In this document: one piece after another, positions 55,033-64,000 of the stretch
Position numbering within the stretch: position 1 is the stretch's first letter
How the letters are laid out: the number at the start of each line of letters is the position of its first letter
Assembly: GCF_030269925.1 (NCBI RefSeq)
Contig: NC_085128.1
Coordinates: 3,040,501 to 3,104,500, forward strand
Source of the DNA: Bombyx mori
Taxonomy: Eukaryota; Arthropoda; Insecta; Lepidoptera; Bombycidae
Length of the DNA stretch: 64,000 nucleotides
Direction: 5' to 3'
Translations under genes and position numbers: made by a program
The notes under the pieces: generated by a model
The model's input: only the letters and a program-made list of their open reading frames with translations
The model's database searches: none
What the model was told of the DNA's origin: nothing

Positions 55033-56927
55033 TGGGAAACATGGTCTATAAAAAGCTACAAGCGAAGAAGAAAAATGAAAATCTCTAGCGCATAAATCAT
55101 AGACAATTCTATTACAAAACTGATTCGTAAACCAATAAGGATTCATTTGCAAAACTAAATCTTTCGAAACTTTTTTTTTTAAATAACTGCGATTGCCTGA
55201 GCTTTACTAAATGAAAAGCCATAACTCCTTTTAATAGGAAACGTGAGTGTGCTTTAAGTGTATAAATTAAGAGAAACCGAGGTATAAAAATAATTAAGAT
55301 AATGAATTTAACGAACCTAACGGAACGTAAATAATTGACATTGATGATGTTGATAGCATTTTCTTACGGCAACATAAATTCTCATGTTATTGCCGCTTTA
55401 GATGTCCGTGCATCTGCACGATGGTCACCATACGATATTGAACTTTATCTTCTTGAGCGCAAAGCGTTAATTCGGTCAATGCATCGTCTTGTTGACATTT
55501 GACGGCTTAGATATGCCGAATAGAGACTCATTGTTGTCGGGTTGCCACAAAAAATATATCGAATAGGAGCCAGGTAAAGATCCTTTTGTTGAGTCCATCG
55601 GTTGCGTCGCGATTGCACAACAAAAGGCGAGAGTTCGATGCGCAAGCACACAATGGCTGATAAATTATTTGCTAATTTAATGCGCGCAGAGATTGCAGCT
55701 GGCAACATCGAATTTTATAGTCTTGAATTCGCTTTTTACGTCACGAATAGAACAAGTCTTTTGAATTCTCTTCTGCATTATCCGAATAGTTCTGGTTTAA
55801 TTCTAAATGCGTCTGTGTAGTGACAACGCAAATGTAAAATTCGAGAAAATGAACACCGATTTTTTCAAGTGAAAGTATAATATACAAAATTTTAAGTTGC
55901 CTGTTTTAGTTAAATTTAGACTCTGGTTTTAATTGGTTTTTAAGCGTTTTTAGGTTGAATTAATTAATTTGAATTAAATATCTAAAGCGCTTAAATATTT
56001 TATAAAGCACTAAAACGAACGAACTAGGGTTTAAGTTGTAATGAAAATATATAATAGCTGCAAATCCTGTTTTAATATTTACAATACAAAACCCGGTGAG
56101 TTCAGAATAACACAAAAGAAATATTTAAAGATAATCATCCGTAATACAGTCTCAGCAAAATTAAAACGAACACTCAAGATTCGTACAAAGAGGAAACTAA
56201 TTACGTCGAAAGAAAAGAAAATCGCGAAGATGTCGTAATTAAAAGAAGCGGGCCTTTTGTTAGAGAGAGACGCATGAATGCAACGTCGCTTTTCCATCCC
56301 CCAATCGTTGTTGGTCCCCCTCCCCCGGCCCCGGCCTGACCACCGGTGACTCATTCAACCTTTCAACTCGAGATCCGCTCGATGATAGAACGCGGATAAT
56401 AAAACAGTTATATTCGATTTTAAAACTGGACTCTTTCTATTTTCGAACTCATTTTCGTATTTTTAGAAAACTCTTCTTTGTCTCTCTCTCTCTTGGAAAA
56501 TAAACGAACAATAGAATTAGATCTTTCATATTTAGAATTGATACGTTACTTAGGTACACGTGCTTACGTAGACTAAATATATATTAGTGACGTCTGTATT
56601 TAAATATATTGTCACGATAATGTCAGAGTAAATAATTATAATTGATGCGAGTTTTAAAATTTGATTCGATTTTTTCTAAAGACGTGGCATAGATTTTTAG
56701 AGATTTAAGTAGTACTTCATATATGTATATAGTACCCGGTCTTCCCTTCTATTACTGTATTCTATTTTATAAAAGATACTATGAACTATTCTGAATAAAG
56801 AACTGTCTAAACTGAGTAAAGAACTGATATGCTACTATCGTTTACCAACTACGTCAATATTGCATATCAATAAGCGTTAATACGTGACGCATAAAGTTGT
56901 AATTAGTATTTTATAACAACGCTCTTC
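55033..56927. other. Mostly unique DNA
   Basis: 55380-55700 is GC-richer; an ATG frame from 55638 reads MADKLFANLMRAEIAAGN and ends at 55820 (61 codons), protein-like but unsupported. An AP-1 TGACTCA lies at 56347-56353 beside a C-rich tract (56315-56335). Confidence 0.35.
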
Positions 56928-57050
56928 TTTTTTTTAATGCCCTTGTAGGCAGACGAGCATACGGCCCACTTGATGGTGAGCGGTTACCGTCGCCCATGCA
57001 CTTCAGCAATGCCAGGGGCAGAGCCAAGCCGCTGCCTACCGCTCAGTAAT
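56928..57050 (-). mobile_element. Family B LINE 3' tail
   Basis: Poly(T), GTAGGCAGACGAGCATACGG, CAGCAATGCCAGGGGCAGAG, GCCGCTGCCTACC. Confidence 0.8.
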
Positions 57051-57265
57051 CTGTGATAATATTTTCATCATAACTATTGATATTATCATTTAATGTGAAG
57101 GAACGTTATGAACAGACGTTTTTTTATCGTGTTTGCTTTTTATACGTATTGGTTCGGAATATTTTTTTATGAAGAAATACAGTTATTTAACAAACATGAA
57201 TTGGCAGGTATCTTAAAATTGGTATACTCTACGTTAAATAGTTTATCTGTGTCTGAAACATATAG

Positions 57266-57315
57266 CCCGAGAAACAGCTTAAAATATAGGTATATATTTT
57301 AAGCTGTTTCTCGGG
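57266..57315. repeat. Perfect 23-bp inverted repeat with 4-nt loop
   Basis: Arms 57266-57288 and 57293-57315 (outer CCCGAGAAACAGC) around GGTA. A very stable hairpin if transcribed. No relation to any repeat in the window. Confidence 0.9.
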
Positions 57316-57529
57316 ACGTATATTGAAACACGATTTTCGAATATGTGTTTAAATTTACCGCATTGTTAATGATGAGTAAAAAGTATTTTTTTTTAAGTCG
57401 CCAATTTTCTAATTACGCGGCACAGTTTTCGGTAGCAGTTTAATTAGGTTTATTTGTTTTTGGTTCAAAAGAGGTTACATTAAACATTTATTGTACTGGT
57501 AACTAATTACAAATTGTCTACATTTTTAC

Positions 57530-57593
57530 CTTTTTGGTGTTCGCCGTCCTCCTTGTGCCTTAGCGTAGCTTCTGAAAGGACTGTGGAACTTAC
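57530..57593 (-). CDS. Candidate internal coding exon, 64 nt
   Basis: Minus strand: acceptor CTTTTCTTTTTCTTTTCTAG right before G 57593, a near-ideal polypyrimidine tract, with a branch-like TTTTAAC 22 bp upstream. Donor AAAAAG/GTAAAAATG at the left. Two frames are open (one gives FHSPFRSYAKAQGGRRTP, the other STVLSEATLRHKEDGEH); the third starts TAA. 64 nt is 21 codons plus 1, so it shifts phase. GC-richer than flanks. The gene is not recognised; it could belong to the same minus-strand gene as 33532-33618. Confidence 0.45.
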
Positions 57594-58989
57594 CTAGAAA
57601 AGAAAAAGAAAAGTGGTTAAAATCAAACCGCGTTTTGGTTGTGTGCGATCGGCTTAAAGGAGCAAACACCGTATCTCATCCCGTGAGCATCGCAAAAAAC
57701 GGCCAGGCTATTGATTCACTAAGGATTAGACCACCGCACCATCGCCAACTGGTATTTACTGCTATTACGGCGTATTGCAGCTACAGCTACCACCATTCTG
57801 CCGCGAAACAGTCATGCGTACCGATTTGAACGTAACAGTCGTAATCTTGTTCATCTTGACTTTTAAAGTATATAGCTCGTCTTATATTATATTGTGGTAG
57901 GAAGCAAGGCTTAGACTTTAAGCCTTAAGATACATGGGTTCCGTATATTGAGCTGTTTGTGCATCTGCCTCTATTACAAAGAGCCACGAACTCACGTGTA
58001 TAATAAATAAAATCATATGTGATTATAATCCTAATAAACAATCTATTTTATTCATTTATTTTGTAGTAAATTCAAGCGAAAGTTATTTAAGGTACAAGGA
58101 ACTATCTGTATATAATGATATGGAGTAGTTCAGAATGAATAAACAATAAAAGACTTAATTGCGTTTTCTGTTATATAATAAGAAAACAACATTTAAAGCC
58201 CTTAATCTCTTTTAAAATTAATATTAAAAATTATAAAGTAAACAGTATTAATAAACTATACAAAACTGTAGTCTCTTTTTACTGAATGACAGACTTCTTC
58301 ACTCAATTACACTGAATGACACTGAAGAAAAATCCTTTTTAAAAACTAAAGCGTTTTAAATAATAATGGTTTTTCGTTACATGTTAGTGACAGATACGGA
58401 ATACTTTTTATTGAAAGAGTACACCGTAACTCTTTTCACATTTTGACAGAGTCAAGACCCGCAAAAAGAGTTAACAGAAAAATCTTAGCTTAAGTTAAAG
58501 AAATGTTTGTTTTGTCATGTGAATTTTGACAGTAAGTTTTAGATATCGTTCCCTTTTTCAAATACACGTAAAACGAATTATTTTTATATATTGCGATTAA
58601 TCGGTTATAATGGAACAATACGATAAATCTGTCGTCTACGTGTCGCGCAGCTGACGACCAGCATATGGTACAAGAACCATCTGTCAAAATCAAACACTGA
58701 AATCGCGATCCTATTTCAACGGAATAACGAGTGAACTACCTTAAACATTTTTAAGATGTAAGCGCTTTCCGCGCGAACCATCTGCGTGGATTAAGCACGT
58801 CATTTTGAACTTTATGGTGAGGGAAAAAAGATTTTTTAATTTGGCGTTTCCTGATATGTTATCTGCAGCTGCTTGGCGCGTGCTCGTCAACAAGTGAGGT
58901 ATGTACATGAAGGAAGGTCAGTTACCGGATTTATGAACTGACAAAATTCGGAACATTCTGATGTGCCGCGTTCAAAATACAAAGAATAC
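57594..58989. other. AT-rich unique DNA, probable intron
   Basis: Includes a diverged Bm1 scrap at about 57785-57870 (TTCTGCCGCGAAACAGTCAT). Short frames only. Confidence 0.35.
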
Positions 58990-59040
58990 CAAATTGGAAC
59001 ACAAGGACATCTATCTAAGATGTACTTATGTTCCAATTTG
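58990..59040. repeat. 51-bp near-perfect palindrome
   Basis: CAAATTGGAACA at 58990 is mirrored by TGTTCCAATTTG to 59040; between, ACATCT faces AGATGT. About 22-bp arms with two mismatches. It ends 3 bp before a Helitron start. Confidence 0.85.
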
Positions 59041-59043
59041 TAA

Positions 59044-59262
59044 TCTATATATTAATAGGTGAAGCAAAAACTTTGTATCCCTTTTTAGAAAACTGCGCGG
59101 AAAATTTTAGAAGTATGAAATTTCTCACACTTATAGAAAATCTAGAAGAGTGCAAAATGTTATATTTTTACTTAATTATAAAAAATAAATTAAATCAATA
59201 AAAAAACATTAAACACACTACCACATGTATTTGACACAGCACATGTCTAACAAATCAAGATA
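59044..59262 (+). mobile_element. Helitron 5' part, 3'-truncated
   Basis: TCTATATATTAATAGGTGAA after A 59043, with CACACTTATAGAAAATCTAG and CATGTATTTGACACAGC. Homology to the 28975/40596 family stops at about 59262; no hairpin or CTAG follows. Confidence 0.75.
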
Positions 59263-59388
59263 AAAATCTGGAATATTTGAAAAAACAATAATAAAAGATT
59301 GCTGGAATAAAAGTTATTTATTTTAATGTATTTTGTCTCTTGAGTGGTTAGAAAATCTAGTAATTTTCCTTTTTTTAACGTTATTCAT

Positions 59389-59668
59389 GGGCACACACTT
59401 CCGGTCACCTTCCTCGCCGAACCCGTCGCTTGCGACGAAGGGCTCGGCGAGTAAATTAACCCAGACACAGCCCACTGAGCTTCTCGCCGGATCATTTCAG
59501 TGGGTCGTGTTTCCGATCCGGTGGTAGATTCTGCGAAGCACTGCTCTCGCTAGGGTCAGTGTTAGCAATACCTCCGGTTTGAGCCCCGTGAGCTCACCTA
59601 CACGCTAGGGTAACGCTGATATAGCCTCTCAAAGCTATCAGCATAGATAGGAAAAAAAAGAGAAAAAA
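59389..59668 (+). mobile_element. Family A copy with shared downstream flank
   Basis: CGAACCCGTCGCTTGCGACG, TTTCCGATCCGGTGGTAGA, GGCTATCAGCATAGATAGG, A-rich tail. After it, GGGCACACATGGTACACCCG continues as in the copy at 32060. Confidence 0.8.
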
Positions 59669-60104
59669 GGGCACACATGGTACACCCGGTACATATCCGA
59701 AACATTTTTAGTTTATTGAACCCGTAAACTAATTGATATTGTATAAGGCAAACAATAATTGTACAGTATTTAGGTATCTCGATAGTTTTTCCTCATAGGT
59801 CTCATAGTTAGGACCGTTGTTGACCAAATCTTAATAGCGTATAGCTTGCTATTAGTGAGGAAGATTAATTTTTAGCCTCAGTAATTCCCGAAGGAACTAA
59901 AAAGGTTGAGTACATAAGGTACTTTATTGCTTCAACATTCGACATTTGATCCGAAAGCTGCATAGAGTAAATACTATGTAGCTCCATTTTTCTAGCATCT
60001 ATTTAATTGTGGGCTTAATTACTTTAATTGTCCGAGCTAAGGTGAGTATTTCAATTTATCCACTTCAAACCATGTCGGAAAGCATACTGAAATTTAACAT
60101 GAGA

Positions 60105-60245
60105 GAAGAGAGAGAGAGAGAATACACTTTATTGCACACCAAAACACAATTTACATTCAAAAAATAATCAAAAAAGCAGATACATTTGTACAATAGGCGG
60201 TCTTATCGCTAGAAGCGATCTCTTCCAGACAACCATTTAATTTAT
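60105..60245 (-). mobile_element. LINE 3' UTR with (GA)n tail
   Basis: (GA)n at 60105-60120, TACACTTTATTGCACACC (complement has AATAAAGTG), GGCGGTCTTATCGCTAGAAG, GATCTCTTCCAGACAACC. On the minus strand it is a LINE end with a self-complementary GATCGCTTCTAGCGAT and a poly(A) signal, common in moth genomes. Confidence 0.65.
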
Positions 60246-60466
60246 AGAAATTCTGGAAAATATAAAAAAATATAGCAGGTATGTTGCGGTGTACTATAGA
60301 TAATACATTATAGAAAATATATACATACAATCAACATGATACTTTTATATCATCATTTGAAAACGAAATGCACTATTTGATGGCTTTATTCTTTTTCGGA
60401 TTGTTTAAATCGTAATAGGGCATTTTGTGAGCTGGCACCGATTGGTACAAGCGGATTGGGAGCAGA

Positions 60467-60650
60467 AGTCGTCGTGGCCTAATGGTAAGACGCCCGGTGT
60501 ATTCGTATCGGGCGTTGTGACTTTGTCAGTGTTCATAATCCCGCAGGCAGCGACAATTTTTTTCTAATAAACCACCTACTTAATATATGTTGAAGAATGA
60601 CTTCGATGATGAAAGATTAACGTGGTGTAATAAAAATCCAATTTCAAGAC
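60467..60650 (+). mobile_element. Bm1 SINE 5' head
   Basis: AGTCGTCGTGGCCTAATGGT, then an altered B-box region (GTGTTCATAATCCCGCAGG). Lost after GTGGTGTAATAAAAATCC. Confidence 0.75.
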
Positions 60651-60892
60651 ATAGACTTCAAATCTTAAAGATATTGGTTGATTTATCTTATATATATTAA
60701 CGTTGCGTTGTCTATAGGTTCGATAACCCTTACCATTGGATGGGACGCGAGTTCGTTCATCGGTATACACAAAAAAAAAATAGCACTGAAGAGATCTTAA
60801 TTAGTGCCGATACAATATTCTACACATTCGTTATTCTATTATAGTGTACGTAGTCGTCTCGATAGTTTATAAGGTAAAAAAATTTCTAAAGC

Positions 60893-60965
60893 TGATGTTA
60901 GCAAACTCTCTCATGCTTAGCCCCGTGAGCCTCAAGTTACCGTGAAACCAGAAGAGTATTCCCAG
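60893..60965 (+). mobile_element. Family A scrap
   Basis: GATGTTAGCAAACTCTCTCA, CTTAGCCCCGTGAGCC, GTGAAACCAGAAGAGTATTC. Confidence 0.5.
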
Positions 60966-61289
60966 ATAACCGACATATAGCAAGTACGCAAAAAAATAAT
61001 CAATTACCAATTAAGTGTCACTCAGTTAATCAAACGAACAAACAGAATTAACATAATGTTTAATTTCATAAGTAAACTTCCGGTGGGGTGTGACTCGATG
61101 TGGATTGTCTTTGGTAATTGTAATTAACATTGATTAATGCAATTGAAAATAAAGTTACATAGTAGAATGACGGAACCAAAAAACTAGACATTTTCGTGTG
61201 ATATATTGATTGACATTTTTTTTGCTTAAACATGAACTCATCACCCATGTAATGAATGATAAGCGGCTGAGATTTCGATAGGATTTGAA

Positions 61290-61470
61290 TGGTTTTTTTA
61301 TTGCATAGAGGTGAACAAGCTGACGACCATTTTGTGAAGGGATTTATTTATTTATTTATTTATTACACTTCATGTAAAATTTACATTGGCGGACTTAATG
61401 CCTAAGGCATTCTCTACCAGTCAACCAAAGGTAGTGCAGAGTGAATAGTGGGAGGTGCAATGAAAATTAT
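61290..61470 (-). mobile_element. Bm1 stub and a LINE 3' tail
   Basis: 61290-61330 resembles an antisense Bm1 tail (TTGCATAGAGGTGAACAAGC). 61341-61470 has (TTTA)n, then ACACTTCATGTAAAATTTAC and GGCGGACTTAATGCCTAAGG, CATTCTCTACCAGTCAACC: a second LINE end of the same general design as 60105-60245. Confidence 0.55.
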
Positions 61471-61574
61471 ATTAAACGACAAATACATACACAAAAAAGT
61501 ATATTAAAAAGTATATATATATACATAATCACATAAACATACATACATACATACATTATTTTACAGATATGATA

Positions 61575-61760
61575 CAGATTACTGGAGCCTATAGACATTA
61601 CGACATGAATACCAACTTGAGACATGAAGTCAAAATTTCAGTTGCGTTGTATATTGCTGTCTGATCCTTCAAGCCACAACGCATGACTACTTGGTCACCC
61701 AGATAAACAGGATGGTGATGGCCTAATCGCGTGGGTCTACTACAGGCCTTGCCTCCACTA
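61575..61760 (-). mobile_element. Old Bm1 relic
   Basis: TACTGGAGCCTATAGACATT, CTTCAAGCCACAACGCATGA, ATGGTGATGGCCTAATCG. Very diverged. Confidence 0.5.
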
Positions 61761-63105
61761 AAGTCAATGCGTGACTTTAAGTTGAGTACTCTGGTATAAT
61801 GTACCAACGCCCCTAACCTTCTAACTTAATCCTGTTCTCATATCTAGCGGCAGATATAGAAGGTATTTCAAATTAATATTTAACCCAATTCCGTGAATAA
61901 AAAAAAGTTATTTAATTATAATAAAATGGTAATTGTCCTTATTTTAATTGTTAATATGGATTTTTATAATGATTTTTTTTTATTATCTTAATATACATAA
62001 GTCATTGTCATCGTAAATTACTAAATGTCATCAAATGTCATTAATAAATGAATAAAAATTCAGTCAAGCTGCCGTTTGGCTTTGTCGTTGGTATTACGTC
62101 AACGAGTGATCATTCACCATCAGGCTGGCCGAAAACTTGTCAAAAATGGCTGTAATAAATTTATATTACAAAAGCAAAGAAAGTTGAGAAAACAATTTGA
62201 GCCGCATGCTTTAAAAAATTAAAAATACGCTCTCTAAGTTTAATTCAAAAGACATTACAATATAAAAGGGATTTCGAAGCTTCTATAGCCCTATAGAACA
62301 AAGTCGGCTACCTGGCTTCGCCCGGGTTTGCCCATAAAAAAACAGGTCAACGAACTCCTGCTAACAGCTGCTCAATTTCAATATGGCTGCGGTTATGTCA
62401 AAAATTAATAAATGCACGTTTCTGTTTGATGGATTGTGGATGGATTTTTATTTATAATAAGTTTTTATAGCATTTATTTGGTAATACATATTATTTGGTG
62501 GGAATCATTTCAAATATGTATTTATTTAGCTATTTAATGAAGTTTAAGGGATGAAAAATAAAACTATACATAAATACTAATACGACATTAAGACATCTGC
62601 AGTGGTTTGTTTATTAAATAATAAAACGAATTTAGCAAAAATCTACGTATACTTTGTGATTATCTCCTTTAATAAAAAGCTCCAAAGTACATAACCTAGT
62701 AATACCTACTGTTTTTTTGTCATTTGTCAAAATATGTGAGTGTCTATTTAATAATTAAAAATATCGGTTTAAAAATTATAGAAAACAACAGATGTGTGTC
62801 TAATATGTGTAATAATTGTAGGAATTACATGTTCCTATGTGAAATACACATGTACGTACAATGGCCGGCACAAGTTCCGCGCCATCTGTCGTTTTTCTAT
62901 ACGCCACCAAAGCGACGCGATATTATGATGAGCATTGTGTTCGCTACTGTACTCTCAAAGTAATTATTAATTTTCGTTTTCAGGTCACGGTCGATTGCCT
63001 TGATGACAGACTACAAAAATGAAAAATACGTTATGACATTTTTAATACATAACAACCAAAAAAAAAAGTTACCAGTTGTAGAATTTATGCATGGTATTGA
63101 AAATA
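61761..63105. other. AT-rich unique DNA
   Basis: Nothing beyond a CGCGCCATCTGTCG word at 62880. A 79-codon plus frame (62724-62963) has no motif. Confidence 0.35.
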
Positions 63106-63217
63106 TTTTTTATTGTCCTTGTTGTCGGACGAGCATACGGCCCTCCTGATGGTGGGAGGTTATCGTTGCCCCTGGAATTCAGAAATGCCAGGGACAGAGT
63201 TAAGCCGATAACTACCA
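63106..63217 (-). mobile_element. Family B LINE 3' tail, diverged
   Basis: TTTTTATTGTCCTTGTTGTC, GACGAGCATACGGCCCTCC, CAGAAATGCCAGGGACAGAG. Confidence 0.75.
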
Positions 63218-63818
63218 TATTTATAATAAATAATTAACCATAATTATATTAATCTGTTTATTTTAAGATTAAGATATGTGACCACAGCGTATGAAATACA
63301 TATACTACTACTATTTTTCTTTAATTTCTCCCTAATATTATACGGAGGTCAACGGTTTTGCCAATTCAATCGCTTGATCATCACACAACTCCTACTTATT
63401 ACTGCTGTAATTTATTTTTTTTCAGAGTAGGACATCTGTTTTACGACAGCGCCTTAAACTATAGTCTTATTACACAAACTGGGTGACTATATTCAACAGG
63501 ATCGAGTTTTATGAAATGAAACACGGTTTTAAACGGAAACAGTTGGACGACAAAAAATGAAAAAAAAAAACGTCAACCCGAAAAACAGTACTCGAATAAA
63601 TCATCGCTACTGACGCCTTCAATGAAACGATAAGTAAACTCGTATTACAACGCGCCGTCGCCAAGTGTTTCCCATGCCTTGAAAAAGTTTTATAAAAAAA
63701 AAAAAAAACACGGGCATAAATCAAATAAAGGTGCGTTCGTATAGCGTTACAATATTTGAGCGAGGCGCGCCGGAAACGTTCGAAAACCGGAGCTAAATCA
63801 TAAATTACACTTACTTAC

Positions 63819-63908
63819 TGCGGATCCGGTTACAGTCATCACTTTAATGTGACGATAAACGGAAATGTTGTCGAACTTAATCGAACTCGCGGTAATTTGC
63901 TTAATTAC
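63819..63908 (-). CDS. Possible exon, about 90 nt
   Basis: Minus strand ends TCCGCA/GTAAGTAAGTG, a strong donor. One frame is open: ASSIKFDNISVYRHIKVM then TVTGSA. The acceptor is unclear because a Bm1 copy begins at 63909 and may have removed or supplied it. An open frame of this size is common by chance, so weak. Confidence 0.22.
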
Positions 63909-64000
63909 AGGTGGTAGGACGTTTTCTTAATCCGCACGGGTAGGTATTACCAGCCTGCCTATTTCTGCCGTGAAGCAGTAATGCGTTTCGGCTTGAAAGG
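63909..64000 (+). mobile_element. Bm1 SINE, runs off the window
   Basis: GGTGGTAGGACGTTTTCTTA, TGCCTATTTCTGCCGTGAAG, CAGTAATGCGTTTCGGCTTG; 5'-truncated start, 3' end beyond the window. Confidence 0.8.

Overview
The window is nuclear DNA from a lepidopteran, almost certainly the silkworm Bombyx mori or a close relative. The main evidence is about two dozen copies or fragments of the tRNA-derived SINE Bm1; three copies keep the whole element, and the tRNA-like A and B boxes are still readable in several. Alongside them are Helitron ends typical of Lepidoptera and many 5'-truncated non-LTR retrotransposon tails. The base composition is AT-rich, with short CpG-rich islands. No complete protein-coding gene is present, and I see no true tRNA, rRNA or CRISPR. 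The window looks intronic or intergenic, probably next to or inside a large minus-strand gene.

Host-gene content is small. Two short minus-strand segments look like internal exons with GT-AG borders: 33532-33618 (87 nt, one open frame, Arg/Gly-rich end) and 57530-57593 (64 nt, very strong polypyrimidine tract). A third, weaker one lies at 63819-63908. A minus-strand promoter-like island is at 5.17-5.50 kb. Other islands carry readable motifs: an RFX X-box with a downstream 37-codon ORF (25.2 kb), an NRF-1 palindrome (24.6 kb), a CTCF-like site (11.5 kb), CRE palindromes (21.3 and 48.8 kb), and FTZ-F1 and POU octamer sites (50.7 kb). I recognise no gene by name.

Most of the identifiable sequence is mobile DNA. 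I use working labels: family A (retroposon tail ending in a hairpin-like stretch plus TAGG and poly(A)); family B (LINE tail whose ORF runs almost to the poly(A), with an RLWNELP motif); family C (a polyadenylated retroposon with 13-bp target-site duplications); family E (CpG-rich element at 30 and 41.6 kb). There are also at least eight Helitrons, one degraded pogo-like DNA transposon (9642-10951), a palindromic MITE (28767-28895), a second tRNA-derived SINE (15975-16190) and several decayed LINE ORF2 C-termini.

Layout. 0-5 kb: nested family A copies and unique DNA. 5-14 kb: family C, Bm1, pogo-like element, nested LINEs. 14-24 kb: Bm1, family A and Helitron mosaic. 24-26 kb: regulatory islands. 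26-33 kb: long-direct-repeat Bm1, MITE, Helitron, family E, LINE ends. 33-39 kb: candidate exon and mostly unique DNA. 39-48 kb: Bm1, Helitron, family E. 48-58 kb: mostly unique DNA with several CpG-rich islands and the second candidate exon. 58-64 kb: decayed repeats. Many insertions keep perfect 9-14 bp target-site duplications, so their order of insertion can be read directly.
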